Numbered from the stretch's first letter, positions 33,055 to 44,359 are shown. The stretch is 64,000 nucleotides of DNA from Streptomyces sp. ICC1 (GCF_003287935.1 NZ_CP030287.1:6031022-6095021), one strand, 5' to 3'. Program-made: numbers and translations. Notes: generated from the sequence alone by a model not told the origin.

Positions 33055-33723
33055 GTGCTGCGCGTCCTCGTCGTCGACGACCAGTTCCTGATCCGGTCGG
33101 GACTGACCGCGCTGCTCACGGCCGCACCCGGTTACGAGGTCGTCGGCGAGGCCGAGGACGGCGACGCGGCGGTGCGGCTGGCCGCCCGGACCCGGCCCGA
33201 CGTGATCCTCATGGACATCCGGATGCCCGGGACCGACGGGATCGCCGCCACCGAGCGGATCCTGGCCGCCGCCGAACCCGGCGCGCGCCCCAAGGTGCTC
33301 ATGCTGACCACCTTCGACTCCGACGAGTACGTCTTCCGCGCCCTGCGGGTCGGGGCCGGCGGCTTCCTCTTCAAGGACACCCCGCCCGCCCGGCTGCTGG
33401 CCGCCATCGCCACCGTGCACGCAGGCGAGATGCTGTTCAGCCCCGGCGCCCTGCGCGGGCTCGTCGACACCTACGCCGCGCCGGCCGCGGTCGCGCCCCG
33501 GGCCGCGCGCCCCGGCATGGACACCCTGACCCCGCGCGAGCGCGAGATCCTCGGCCTGGTCGGCGCGGGCCTGTCCAACGCCGACATCGCCGCACGCCTC
33601 GTCCTCAGCGCCGCCACCGTCAAGACGCACGTCCACCGCTGCATGAGCAAGCTGGGGCTGGCCAGCCGGGCGCAGGCCGTGGTGGTGGCCCACGAGTTCG
33701 GCCTCGCCGTCCGGCTCAGCTGA
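33055..33723 (+). CDS. NarL/LuxR-family response regulator, 222 aa
   Basis: GTG 33055 has GGAGGAAGAGGG upstream and gives the normal N-terminus ([20 protein letters not shown]); an ATG at 33016 would overlap the kinase gene by 11 bp. The receiver has the phosphorylated Asp in [13 protein letters not shown] and the Lys in FLFKDTPP. The C-terminal HTH is [20 protein letters not shown] then [20 protein letters not shown]. It pairs with the kinase immediately upstream and acts as a DNA-binding regulator. Target genes are unknown. Confidence 0.92.
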   Translation: MLRVLVVDDQFLIRSGLTALLTAAPGYEVVGEAEDGDAAVRLAARTRPDVILMDIRMPGTDGIAATERILAAAEPGARPKVLMLTTFDSDEYVFRALRVGAGGFLFKDTPPARLLAAIATVHAGEMLFSPGALRGLVDTYAAPAAVAPRAARPGMDTLTPREREILGLVGAGLSNADIAARLVLSAATVKTHVHRCMSKLGLASRAQAVVVAHEFGLAVRLS

Positions 33724-33771
33724 GACCCCTTCCGGATGCGGGCTCCGGCCCGCGCCGCCAGAGTGGGAGCC

Positions 33772-34146
33772 ATGGGTATCGAAGACTACGGCGGCGGCCC
33801 CGGCGCACAGCAGACGGGCGTCATGGTCGTGACGACGAACGACGTCCCCGGCTACCGGGTCGAGCAGGTCATCGGCGAGGTCTTCGGCCTCACCGTGCGC
33901 TCCCGCCACCTGGGCAGCCAGATCGGCGCGGGCCTGAAGTCCATGATCGGCGGCGAGCTGAAGGGCCTCACCAAGACGCTGGTGGAGACCCGCAACCAAG
34001 CCATGGAGCGGCTCATCGAGCAGGCGAAGGCGCGCGGCGCGAACGCCGTGCTGATGATGCGCTTCGACGTCACGGACGCCGCGGACGTCGGCACCGAGGT
34101 CTGCGCGTACGGGACGGCCGTCGTCCTGGTGCCCGCCAGTACGTAG
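33772..34146 (+). CDS. YbjQ/UPF0145-family protein, 124 aa
   Basis: ATG 33772 after GTGGGAGC. After a 15-residue Gly-rich leader the family core begins: VVTTNDVPGYRVEQVIGEVF, GLTVRSRHLGSQIGAGLKSM, IGGELKGLTKTLVETRNQAM, ERLIEQAKARGANAVLMMRF. This heavy-metal-binding-like fold forms pentamers; its biochemical role is unknown. It is probably transcribed on its own. Confidence 0.85.
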   Translation: MGIEDYGGGPGAQQTGVMVVTTNDVPGYRVEQVIGEVFGLTVRSRHLGSQIGAGLKSMIGGELKGLTKTLVETRNQAMERLIEQAKARGANAVLMMRFDVTDAADVGTEVCAYGTAVVLVPAST

Positions 34147-34190
34147 CCGCCGGTACGTAGCCGCCGGTACGCAGCCGCCGGTACGGAGCT
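34140..34190. repeat. tandem repeats of AGCCGCCGGTACG
   Basis: Three near-perfect 13-bp copies directly after the YbjQ stop, followed by a degenerate one. They may form the gene's transcription terminator or be slippage products. Confidence 0.6.
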
Positions 34191-34380
34191 GTACGCAGCC
34201 GCGCAGCCACCACGAACGCACCACCATGTGACCCACCGGTCACATAAGTCCAGGACCGAGCGCTGCTTTGTCCATGGGCCTGCCGTGCCGCGATCCGCAA
34301 GCTGTCAGGTCAGTGAGCGGACCGCCGGCCTCCACGTCGCGCGGTCTTCCGCACAGGAAGCGCCGACTCCCGGAGGTCCG

Positions 34381-37300
34381 ATGCGAACCCCCCTCTGGCC
34401 GGCCGCAGCCGCGGTGGCCGGCCTGGTCGCCACCTTGGTCGTGGCCGTGCCCGCCGCCCCCGCCGCGGCGGCCGCCCCCGTGACGATCGCCTCGCCCGAA
34501 CTGTCCGTCAGCGTGGACAGCGCCTTCCCCCGCGTCATCAGCTACACCCGCACCGCCACCGGGGACGTGCTGAACGGCAACGAGGACACCCTCGGCGCGA
34601 TCGTCGTCAACGGAACCACCTACACCCCCGCCGTCACCTCCACGCCCTCCGCCTCCGGCGTCGACTACGCGCTCGCCTTCTCCGGAGTGACCGTCAGGGC
34701 CCGTCTCTCGGTGGCCGGTTCGGTCGTGGAGTTCAAGGTCACCGCGATCGAGGACACCGCCGCCCTGCGCGTACGCAGCTTCGCGATCCCCAGCCACAAC
34801 CTCGTCAGCGTCCGCAGCAGCCAGCCGGGCGCCGCGCTGTCCACCGCGAAGATGCACACCGCCACCACCGGCACCGGGGACACCTTCACGCCCGTCACCG
34901 CGAGCACCCCGGTCGACGCCTCCGCCACGACCGTGATGTACGGCCTGGCCAACACCGGCAAGCTGGCCGCGGCCATCGACTCCAACGCGTACTACGACGC
35001 CCCCTCGGGCGGCACGGCCACCGAGAACGGCCGGATCAGCAAGCAGGTCACCGACAAGGGCTCCTACCGCCGGGCCGGCCTGTGGAGCGGATCCTGGCTC
35101 TACCGGGCCACGGGCGCCGCGGACACCGACACCGAGCCGCTGCCCTATGCCCGGATCGCGGTCACCGCCGACCGCAACGGCGACTCCGCGGTGGACTGGC
35201 AGGACGCCGCGGTCGCTTACCGCGACATCTGGACCCCGCCGACCGGCTGGGAGCAGACCGCCGACCGCGTCGTACAGCGCATCCCCTTCAACTTCGCCTC
35301 CGCGGCCACCCACCCCTTCGCCGAGACCCTCGACGAGACCAAGCGGGTCAACCTGGCCACCGACGGCCTCGGCCAGTTCGTCCTGCTCAAGGGGTACGCC
35401 TCCGAGGGCCACGACTCGGCACACATGGACTACAAGAACATCGGCTCCAAACTGGGCGGCGCCACCGACCTGAACACCCTCACCACCGTCGGCCACACCT
35501 ACAACGCCGACTTCGGCGTGCACATCAACGCCACCGAGGAGTACCCGGTCTCGGCCACCTTCGACCCCGCCCACCAGAGCGGCGGCCTCGGCTGGGACTG
35601 GCTCGACCAGTCGTACTACGTGGACACGCGAAAGGACGGGCAGTCCGGCGGGCGCCTGAAGCGGCTCCAGGACCTCAAGTCGGCCGCCCCCGGCCTGGAC
35701 TTCCTCTACGTGGACGTCTGGTACGGCGACGGCTACGTCTCGCGCAAGCTCGAACGCGAGATCTCCGGCCTCGGCTACCAGCTCGCCACCGAGTTCCCCA
35801 ACTCCATGACCGAGCAATCCCTCTGGCACCACTGGGCGACCGACGTCAACTACGGCGGCACCGACCTCAAGGGCATCAACTCCACCATCGCCCGCTTCGT
35901 CGCCAACCACACCAAGGACGACTGGATCGCGGGCAACGCGCTGCTCGGCGGTGCCGAGATCACCGCGTACGAGGGCTGGCAGGGCAAGCGGGACTTCACC
36001 TCCTTCCTCTCCACCACCTTCGCGACCAACCTGCCGACCAAGTACCTCCAGGAATCCCCGGTCGTGAAGTGGACCGCCGACACGGTCACCCTCGCGAACG
36101 GCACCACCGTCACCACCGCCGGCGGCACCCGCAAGATCACCACCGGCGGCCGGACCGTCCTGAACGGCTCCGCGTACCTCCTGCCGCGCGACGGCAAGCT
36201 CTACCACTGGAACACCGCGGGCGGCTCCACCACCTGGACCCTGCCCGCCGGCTGGTCCGCGCCCAAGCTCTACCGACTGACCGACAGCGGACGCCAGCTG
36301 GTCGGCGACCTGACCGTCACCGGCGGACAGGTCACCGTCAACGCCACCGCCAAGACCGGCTACGTCGTCACCAACGGCGCGGCCCCCGCCCAGCCGGACC
36401 CGGTCTGGGGCCAGGGCACCCCGCTCAAGGACCCCTCCTTCTTCTCCGGCAACCTGAACGCCTGGACCGTGAGCGGGTCCGGCGCCGCCGTCACCCGCAA
36501 CGCCCAGGGCCAGAGCGAGCTCACGATGGCCCCGAACACCGCCCCGGCCGTCTCCCAGCAGCTCACCGGCCTCGCCCCCGGCACCCACGCGGCCTCCGTC
36601 TGGGTCTCCACCCCGACCGGCCGCGCCGCCACCCTCACCGTGACCCCGACCGGGGGAACCGCCGCCTCCGTCTACGCCGACTCCTCCACCCTGACCAACA
36701 GCCTCGGCGGGAGCGAGAAGAACACCACCAAGATGCAGCGGATGAAGGTGTTCTTCGACGTGCCGGCTGGCCAGTCCACGGCCACCCTCAAACTGTCCGC
36801 GGCCACCGGCCCCGGCATCGTCTACCTGGACGACGTACGGGTCGTCCGCTCCGCCCGCACCCCGCTGAACGGCCACTGGTTCACCGAGGACTTCGAGAAC
36901 GTGGACGCCGGCTGGGGCCCCTTCGCCTTCGGCGGCGCCGGCGGCTCGGCCACCGACCCGCGCACCCACATCGCCCAGCGCAACGCCCCGTACACCCAGG
37001 CGGGATGGAGCGGAAAGCTGGTCGACGACGTGATCAGCGGGCAGAACTCGCTCAAGTCGCACGAGGAGCGGCAGGGCCTCGTCTACCGCACCCTCCCGCA
37101 GACCCTGCGCCTGACACCGGGCCGCTCGTACAAGGTCGCGTTCAGCTACGAGAACGGCTTCAGCGGCGACTACCAGTTCATCACCGGCTCCGGCAGCACC
37201 GAGACGGCGACCGCGCTGAACCAGGCCCGTACGGCCACCACCTTCACCAAGACCTTCACCGCCGGCGCCGACGCCTGGATCGGCATCCGCAAGGTGACCG

Positions 37301-37818
37301 GCGAAGGCTCCCACAACGAGGCCGACTTCATCCTCGACGACCTTGCCGTCGACGACCTCGGCTCGGGCGGAGGCGGTGAACTCCTCGTCCCCCAGAGCCA
37401 GATGAGCGTCAAGGCGGTGGACAGTCAGGAGACCGCCGGCGAGAACGGCGCCGCGGCCAACGTGCTCGACGGCGACGGCGCCACCATCTGGCACACCCAG
37501 TGGTACCAGGCCACCGCGCCGATGCCGCACGAGATCACCCTCGACCTCGGCGCCTCCTACAACGTCTCCGCGCTGCACTACCTGCCCCGCCAGACGCAGA
37601 CCAACGGACGCATCGCCGACTACCAGGTCCTGACCTCCACCGACGGGGTCAACTGGGGCACGACGGCCGCCTCCGGGACCTTCGCCAACACCACCGCCCA
37701 GCAGGACGTGGCGTTCACGGCCCGCACCGCGCGCTACGTCAAGCTCAAGGCCACGAAGGAGGTTTCGGGCAATCCGTGGACGGCCGTCGCGGAGCTCAAC
37801 ATCGGCTACCTACCGTGA
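34381..37818 (+). CDS. secreted GH101 endo-alpha-N-acetylgalactosaminidase, 1145 aa
   Basis: ATG 34381 after CGGAGG; signal peptide ends about residue 33 (AAPAAAAA). Residues 35-290 are the N-terminal beta domain; about 310-620 form the GH101 barrel: NIGSKLGGATDLNTL, HINATEEYP, GLGWDWLDQSYYVDT, then FLYVDVWYGDGY with the probable nucleophile Asp445 and YQLATEFPNSM with the probable acid/base Glu471. Residues about 690-840 and 850-985 are carbohydrate-binding beta-sandwiches, and about 1010-1145 an F5/8-type C domain (SYNVSALHYLPRQTQTNG). The family releases Gal-beta-1,3-GalNAc from mucin-type O-glycans. It ends 9 bp inside the convergent AraC gene. Confidence 0.88.
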   Translation: MRTPLWPAAAAVAGLVATLVVAVPAAPAAAAAPVTIASPELSVSVDSAFPRVISYTRTATGDVLNGNEDTLGAIVVNGTTYTPAVTSTPSASGVDYALAFSGVTVRARLSVAGSVVEFKVTAIEDTAALRVRSFAIPSHNLVSVRSSQPGAALSTAKMHTATTGTGDTFTPVTASTPVDASATTVMYGLANTGKLAAAIDSNAYYDAPSGGTATENGRISKQVTDKGSYRRAGLWSGSWLYRATGAADTDTEPLPYARIAVTADRNGDSAVDWQDAAVAYRDIWTPPTGWEQTADRVVQRIPFNFASAATHPFAETLDETKRVNLATDGLGQFVLLKGYASEGHDSAHMDYKNIGSKLGGATDLNTLTTVGHTYNADFGVHINATEEYPVSATFDPAHQSGGLGWDWLDQSYYVDTRKDGQSGGRLKRLQDLKSAAPGLDFLYVDVWYGDGYVSRKLEREISGLGYQLATEFPNSMTEQSLWHHWATDVNYGGTDLKGINSTIARFVANHTKDDWIAGNALLGGAEITAYEGWQGKRDFTSFLSTTFATNLPTKYLQESPVVKWTADTVTLANGTTVTTAGGTRKITTGGRTVLNGSAYLLPRDGKLYHWNTAGGSTTWTLPAGWSAPKLYRLTDSGRQLVGDLTVTGGQVTVNATAKTGYVVTNGAAPAQPDPVWGQGTPLKDPSFFSGNLNAWTVSGSGAAVTRNAQGQSELTMAPNTAPAVSQQLTGLAPGTHAASVWVSTPTGRAATLTVTPTGGTAASVYADSSTLTNSLGGSEKNTTKMQRMKVFFDVPAGQSTATLKLSAATGPGIVYLDDVRVVRSARTPLNGHWFTEDFENVDAGWGPFAFGGAGGSATDPRTHIAQRNAPYTQAGWSGKLVDDVISGQNSLKSHEERQGLVYRTLPQTLRLTPGRSYKVAFSYENGFSGDYQFITGSGSTETATALNQARTATTFTKTFTAGADAWIGIRKVTGEGSHNEADFILDDLAVDDLGSGGGGELLVPQSQMSVKAVDSQETAGENGAAANVLDGDGATIWHTQWYQATAPMPHEITLDLGASYNVSALHYLPRQTQTNGRIADYQVLTSTDGVNWGTTAASGTFANTTAQQDVAFTARTARYVKLKATKEVSGNPWTAVAELNIGYLP

Positions 37819-38670
37819 CGCGGACGGCTGCTGCGTCGATTGCTGCGTCGACTGCTGTTGGCGGAACCGGCCGGGCGCCACGCCCACCCGGTGGCTGAAC
37901 AGCCTGCTGAAGTAGGCGGCGTCCTCGTAACCGACCCGCCGGGCGACTCCGGCGACCGGCAGGTCGGTACGGGCCAGCAGCTCCTTGGCCCGGCTCAGCC
38001 GGATGCCGAGGAGGTATTCCTTGACCCCCTCCCCGGTACTGCGCCGCACCGCCCGGCGCAGCTGGGGGAGCGGCATCCCGAGCCGGGCGGCGTGCTCGGC
38101 CACCGATATGGGCAGCAGCGCGTCCCGGGCCAGGGTGTCCATCACGGCGTCCCCGTGCCGCGACACCTCGGCCCGGGCGTAGCGCAGCGCGACCAGCAGC
38201 CCGTGCACGGCCGCCGCGGCCTCCACCTCCAGCAGCGGACCGCCGCGCCGGGCCGCCCGTACGATCCCGTCGACCACGTGCCGTACCCCGGCCGTCCCGC
38301 TCAGCGGCACCAGCGGGCGGTCCGGGGTGACGTAGCCGAGATCGGTGTACGCCTCCACGCTGTGGCCGGAGAAGTCCACGAAGCACTCCTCCCAGCCGGT
38401 CCCCGGATCGGGGCCGTAGTGGTGCTCCACCCCCGGGACCAGCCACAGCAGCGCCGGCGCCGTCACCGGCTGCGGGGCCCGCCCGCCGTGGCTGAACCAG
38501 CCCCGGCCGCCGCAGACCACCACCGCGACGTGGTGGTCGAGCACGCGCGGGCCCACCACCGGCAGCACCCCCTGCTGCACCCCCACGCCGAGGCACACCA
38601 GGCCGAGCCGGCGGTGGTTGGCGGTGGGGGAGAAGTACCGCATCCAGCTGCTGTACGGGGGCGTCGCCAT
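37810..38670 (-). CDS. AraC-family transcriptional regulator, 286 aa
   Basis: Start ATG 38670. Residues 1-150 are a cupin-like ligand domain (VLPVVGPRVLDHHVAVVVCG, WLVPGVEHHYGPDPGTGWEE). The double HTH occupies 190-275: ISVAEHAARLGMPLPQLRRA and VAGVARRVGYEDAAYFSRLF with VGVAPGRFRQQ. The C-terminus carries QQSTQQSTQQ, from a short CAG/TCG repeat, and overlaps the 3' end of the GH101 gene tail to tail. AraC proteins with cupin domains sense sugars; control of the mucin glycosidase is likely but inferred from position. Confidence 0.9.
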   Translation of the reverse strand: MATPPYSSWMRYFSPTANHRRLGLVCLGVGVQQGVLPVVGPRVLDHHVAVVVCGGRGWFSHGGRAPQPVTAPALLWLVPGVEHHYGPDPGTGWEECFVDFSGHSVEAYTDLGYVTPDRPLVPLSGTAGVRHVVDGIVRAARRGGPLLEVEAAAAVHGLLVALRYARAEVSRHGDAVMDTLARDALLPISVAEHAARLGMPLPQLRRAVRRSTGEGVKEYLLGIRLSRAKELLARTDLPVAGVARRVGYEDAAYFSRLFSHRVGVAPGRFRQQQSTQQSTQQPSASR

Positions 38671-38702
38671 CTGCGGATTGTGATCCACAAGCCCCGGCGG
38701 GC

Positions 38703-39674
38703 TCAAGGGGCGGCCGGCTCCTGGTCGGTACGGGGCTTCCGCGCGGCCGACGGGACGGGCAGGACGAGAGGGACGGGCGGGACGGGAGCGGGCACCGCCG
38801 GCCGGGACTCCGGCCGCAGCCCGGCCGCCAGCCCGGCGATCACCACGGTCAGGCCCAGCCACACCGCCGGGCCCGGCACCCCGCTGCCGGTCGCGGCGCC
38901 GGCGGCCGCCGCGGCGAGCGGCGCGACCCCGGTCAGCAGCCCGGCCCGGCCGGCGCCCACGGCGGCCACCGTGCGGTACCAGAGGAGGAAGGCCACCGCC
39001 GTCACCATGACGGCGAGGTATCCGGCGGTCGCCCACTGGCGCGGGCTCACCGTCACGAGCTCCGCGGGCCCCTCGAAGCACACCGTGAGCACCGCCAGCA
39101 TCACCGCGCCCAGCCACACCGCGTGCAGCGACACCCCCCAGGCTCCGTGGCGCCGCAGGACCGGCACCGCGAGCAGGGTGAAGCCCGCTTCGCAGACCAG
39201 GGCGAGCGCCGCCCAGCCCACCCCGGCTGCGTCGGTCCGGCCCGTCCCCTCGACCAGCACCGCCCCGGCCACCACCACGGGCGCGGCCAGCAGCACCCGG
39301 CGGCTGGGCCTGCGGCCCTCCAGCAGCGGGCCGATCACCCCGAGCAGGATCGGCACGGAGGCCACGGCGACCGCGATGACGGCGGGCTCGGCATGCGCGA
39401 CGCCCCGTACGACCGCCACGTTGAACAGCACCAGGCCGGTCGCGGCGATGCCCGCCAGCCACAGCCACTCCCGGCCGCGCGGCAGCACGATCCGCACCCG
39501 GGCCGCGCGGGCGAGGGCGAGGAGCAGCAGCGCGGCCGCGGCGTAGCGGACGGCCTGGACCCCGAACAGCGGGGCGTCGACGAGGGACCGGGAGACGGTG
39601 ACGCTGCTGCCGACGAGCGCCATGCCGGCGATGCCGGGGGCGAGGTCGCGCAGCGGGCCTGGCTTTGTGTTCAT
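38703..39674 (-). CDS. EamA/DMT-family transporter, 323 aa
   Basis: Start ATG 39674. Ten hydrophobic segments in two EamA halves (VQAVRYAAAALLLLALARAA; LWLAGIAATGLVLFNVAVVR; VIAVAVASVPILLGVIGPLL; YLAVMVTAVAFLLWYRTVAA; PAVWLGLTVVIAGLAAGLRP). A cytoplasmic Pro/Val tail follows. It is a drug/metabolite exporter of unknown substrate. It is divergent from a MocR-type regulator gene, a frequent pairing in which the regulator controls the exporter. The first 94 bp of its coding strand reappear inverted at 40051-40144. Confidence 0.88.
   Translation of the reverse strand: MNTKPGPLRDLAPGIAGMALVGSSVTVSRSLVDAPLFGVQAVRYAAAALLLLALARAARVRIVLPRGREWLWLAGIAATGLVLFNVAVVRGVAHAEPAVIAVAVASVPILLGVIGPLLEGRRPSRRVLLAAPVVVAGAVLVEGTGRTDAAGVGWAALALVCEAGFTLLAVPVLRRHGAWGVSLHAVWLGAVMLAVLTVCFEGPAELVTVSPRQWATAGYLAVMVTAVAFLLWYRTVAAVGAGRAGLLTGVAPLAAAAAGAATGSGVPGPAVWLGLTVVIAGLAAGLRPESRPAVPAPVPPVPLVLPVPSAARKPRTDQEPAAP
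39557..39650 (-). repeat. 94-bp inverted repeat, arm 1 (5' end of EamA gene)
   Basis: This stretch, read on the minus strand, is identical over 94 bp to 40051-40144 on the plus strand. The arms are 400 bp apart. Confidence 0.85.
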
Positions 39675-39703
39675 ACCGTCGAGCGTCCGTCAGTATTGGA
39701 CTC

Positions 39704-40050
39704 ATGGACAGTGCCGAAGTGAGCTTGATCAAGGGGTCCAAAACCGTGGAGTCCGCTCGCACGTCCGAGGCCGCCGGATCGGACTTCCTGCTGCTCGACG
39801 TCGGCCAGGCCCCGCCCGGCGGCCGGACCGACTGGCTCACCGCCCGCATCCGCGCCGCCATCGCGGACGGCACCCTGCCGGTGGGCAGCAGGCTCCCGGC
39901 GGGCCGGGTGCTCGCGGCGGAGCTCCGCGTCTCCCGGGGGCTGGTCACCGAGGTGTACCAGCGCCTGGCGGACGCCGGCCAGGTGGAGGGCCGGGGCCGG
40001 GCCGGGACGGTCGTGGTGGCCGCACCGCTGACTGCCGTACCACTGACCGC
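39704..40050 (+). pseudogene. MocR/GntR-family regulator, only the N-terminal 115 codons
   Basis: ATG 39704. The winged-helix domain is present: TDWLTARIRAAIADGTLPVG, SRLPAGRVLAAELRVSRGLV, TEVYQRLADAGQVEGRGRAG. After VVVAAPLTAVPLTAAT the text becomes an inverted copy of the start of the neighbouring EamA gene. The PLP-binding aminotransferase-like domain of about 350 residues is missing. In other Streptomyces this regulator would control the divergent exporter. The truncation coincides with an assembly-type junction, so the gene may be whole in the real genome. Confidence 0.75.
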
Positions 40051-40175
40051 CGCGACCTCGCCCCCGGCATCGCCGGCATGGCGCTCGTCGGCAGCAGCGT
40101 CACCGTCTCCCGGTCCCTCGTCGACGCCCCGCTGTTCGGGGTCCCGTCGGGCGTCAGAGCGATACAACGGCCACC
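40051..40175 (+). other. foldback repeat (94 bp) followed by adapter-like sequence, probable false join
   Basis: 40051-40144 is arm 2 of the inverted repeat with 39557-39650. From 40145 the text CGTCGGGCGTCAGAG resembles the Read-1 adapter tail and mosaic-end start (CGTCGG-CA-GCGTCAGAT with CA missing), then diverges. The glnD gene begins its 3' end at 40234. Together these mark a likely join of two segments. Confidence 0.55.
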
Positions 40176-40233
40176 CCCCGGACTCCCTCCGGAGGGACGG
40201 GCAGGGCCCGTGCCGCGCCCGGCGGCCGCCGCG

Positions 40234-42660
40234 CTACGCCAGGGCCGCCTGGACCGCCTTGGCCAAGGCGGTCGCCGCCGGGGGCGCCAGGGGTTTCCCG
40301 TCGCCGTCGACCACGTACACCGTGTCCACCGCGTTCGCGCCCAGGGTGGAGACGTGCGCGCTGCGGACCCTGACCCCGGAGGATTCCAGCGCCCGCCCGA
40401 TCCGGTGCAGCAGCCCCACCGCGTCGGGCGCGCGCACCTCCAGGACGGTGGCCAGGGAGGAGACCTCCGGGACCACCGTGACCCTGGGCGGCGGCGGGAG
40501 CACCCCGCGCCGGCGCGGGTACGCCGCCTCGCGGTCCGCCAGCCTCGCCGGGACGTCCAGCGAGCCGTCCAGGGCCCGCACCAGGTCCGTGCGCAGCCGG
40601 GCCGCCTGCGGCAGGGCCCCGTACTCCGCGGCCACCCGCCACCGCAGCACCAGTACTTCGCCCAGCCGGTCGGGGAGCTCCAGCGAGCGCAGGTCCGCCG
40701 CCCGCACCGTGAGGCGGTGCAGCGCCAGTACGCCGGCCACCGCGGGCAGCACCCCCGGCTGGTCGGGGACGGCCACCACCAGCTCCACCCCGACGGCGTC
40801 CTCCTCCTGGCGGGCGTGCAGGGCCAGCACCGGCTCCCGGGTGCGCAGCGCCTCCACCGCCAGGCGCTCCTGTTCCGTCGTCGGGATCTCCAGCTCCGTC
40901 ACCGCGGGCGCCGCGCCCCGCAGCACGGCGGCGACCCGTGCGACCAGGTCGGCCACCAGTGAGCCCCGCCAGGTGCTCCACGCCGCCGGCCCGGTCGCCA
41001 GCGCGTCGGCCTCCGTCAGCGCGTGCAGGATCTCCAGCGTGCCCGCCGAGCCCACCGCTTCGGCGACCGCCTTCACCGTCGCCGGATCGTCCAGGTCCCT
41101 GCGCGTCGCGGTGTCGATCAGCAGCAGGTGGTGGCGTACGAGCGCGCCCAGCACGGCGACGTCCTGCGGGTCGAAGCCCACGCGCAGCGCCACGTCGCGC
41201 GCGATCGTCTCGCCCGCCACCGAGTGGTCGCCGGGCCAGCCCTTGCCGATGTCGTGGAGCAGCGCGGCCATCAGGAGCAGGTCGGGGCGGCCCACCCGGC
41301 GGGTCAGTTCCGAGGCGCGCACGGCCGTCTCGATCAGGTGCCGGTCCACGGTCCAGGTGTGCACGGGGTTGCGCTGCGGCCGGCACCGCACCCGCTCCCA
41401 GTCGGGCAGCAGCTTGGTGATGATCCCTTCGGCCTCCAGCGCCTCCCAGACGGCCACGGTCGGCTCCCCCGCGCCCAGCAGGGTCAGCAACTGCTCCCGG
41501 GCCTCCGCCGGCCAGGGCACCGGCAGCGGCTTCGCCTGCGTCGCGAGCCTGCGTACGGCGTGCAGCGAGACGGGCAGTCCCGCCTGCGCGGCCGCCGCGC
41601 CGAAGCGCAGGGGCAGCACCGGGTCCCGGTCCGGGCGCGCGGCCAGGGCCAGTACGGCCTCTCCGTCGGACTCGACGACGCCTTCGGCGAGCGGCGCCCG
41701 CTCGGGCACGGTCGCCCGGGTGCCGAGCAGGCCCCGGAGCCTGGGGCGGGAGGCGCGCGCCCGGAGCACGCGGCCGACCTCGCGCCAGGTCACGTCGCCG
41801 GCGTACGAGACCACGCGCGCGGCCTCGTACACCTCCCGGAGCAGGGCGTCGGCGTCGAGCAGGCCCAGGTGCGCGGCGACCGGGGTCTGCTCCTGCAGGG
41901 AGAGCCGCTCGGTGGCGCGGCCGGTCACCAGGTGGAGGGCGTCGCGCGCGTCGAGCAGCCTGCGCCGGGCTTCGGCGAGGCCCTCGCGCGGGGCGTCGGC
42001 CAGCCACGACGCGGCGACGGCCCGCAGCGCGGTGACGTCGCGCAGTCCCCCGCGGGCCTCCTTGAGGTCGGGTTCGAGGAGGAAGCGGAGCTCGCCGGCC
42101 CGCTCGGCCCGCTCCAGGCACAGGGAGTGCAGCTGCGGGAGCCGCTTGGCCGCTTGGTTGCGCCAGTCGGCCAGGACGGAGGTGCGCAGCCCGGCGAGGA
42201 GTCCGACATCGCCCGCGACGGGCCGGGCGTCCAGCAGTCCGAGGTGCACCTTGAGGTCCTCGGCGGCGGTCTTGCGGGCTTCGCCCGGGGTGCGGACCGA
42301 GTGGTCGAGGGCGAGGCCCAGGTCCCAGACGGGGTACCAGAGCCGGTCGGCCAGGGCGGCCAGGGCGCGCGGTTCGGCCCTGCCGTCGTGGAGCAGGACC
42401 AGGTCGAGGTCGCTGCGCGGGGAGAGTTCGGCGCGGCCGTAGCCGCCGACGGCGACGAGGGCGGCGCCCCGCACGCCCGTCTCCCGTACGGCCTGGGCGA
42501 ACAGCGCCTTCAGCCAGTCGTCGGTCAGGGCGGCCAGGGCGGAACGCCGGGAAGGCCCGGACCGCGACTCCTCCTGGAGGAGTCGCAGCCGGGCCGCGGC
42601 GTAGCCGCTGGGTCCCGAGCCGGCCGTGTTGTCGTCCGTGGTCTCTTCGACGCTCGTCAC
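40234..42660 (-). CDS. glnD: PII nucleotidyltransferase GlnD, 808 aa
   Basis: GTG start at 42660 with GGGAGC upstream, 17 bp after glnK. The NT domain has VGGYGRAELSPRSDLDLVLL (G-G...D-x-D). A helical GlnE/D domain follows (RFLLEPDLKEARGGLRDVTA). The HD domain contains LMAALLHDIGKGWPGDHSVA. Two ACT domains end the chain (VVAVPDQPGVLPAVAGVLAL and VLEVRAPDAVGLLHRIGRAL). In Streptomyces GlnD adds AMP to GlnK (not UMP) in nitrogen starvation and removes it. It closes the amtB-glnK-glnD operon. The expected downstream ffh is not seen because of the junction at 40.15 kb. Confidence 0.95.
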   Translation of the reverse strand: MTSVEETTDDNTAGSGPSGYAAARLRLLQEESRSGPSRRSALAALTDDWLKALFAQAVRETGVRGAALVAVGGYGRAELSPRSDLDLVLLHDGRAEPRALAALADRLWYPVWDLGLALDHSVRTPGEARKTAAEDLKVHLGLLDARPVAGDVGLLAGLRTSVLADWRNQAAKRLPQLHSLCLERAERAGELRFLLEPDLKEARGGLRDVTALRAVAASWLADAPREGLAEARRRLLDARDALHLVTGRATERLSLQEQTPVAAHLGLLDADALLREVYEAARVVSYAGDVTWREVGRVLRARASRPRLRGLLGTRATVPERAPLAEGVVESDGEAVLALAARPDRDPVLPLRFGAAAAQAGLPVSLHAVRRLATQAKPLPVPWPAEAREQLLTLLGAGEPTVAVWEALEAEGIITKLLPDWERVRCRPQRNPVHTWTVDRHLIETAVRASELTRRVGRPDLLLMAALLHDIGKGWPGDHSVAGETIARDVALRVGFDPQDVAVLGALVRHHLLLIDTATRRDLDDPATVKAVAEAVGSAGTLEILHALTEADALATGPAAWSTWRGSLVADLVARVAAVLRGAAPAVTELEIPTTEQERLAVEALRTREPVLALHARQEEDAVGVELVVAVPDQPGVLPAVAGVLALHRLTVRAADLRSLELPDRLGEVLVLRWRVAAEYGALPQAARLRTDLVRALDGSLDVPARLADREAAYPRRRGVLPPPPRVTVVPEVSSLATVLEVRAPDAVGLLHRIGRALESSGVRVRSAHVSTLGANAVDTVYVVDGDGKPLAPPAATALAKAVQAALA

Positions 42661-42677
42661 CCAGTAGCTCCCGTCAC

Positions 42678-44359
<1,682 letters not shown>

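Noticed and set aside
34240..37578. 1112-codon minus-strand frame
   Set aside because: Antisense shadow of the GH101 gene; low-complexity Gly/Val/Asp text, no start signal.
39665..42442. 925-codon plus-strand frame joining MocR to sequence opposite glnD
   Set aside because: Only the first 115 codons resemble a protein family; the rest is antisense to glnD and Ser/Arg-rich.
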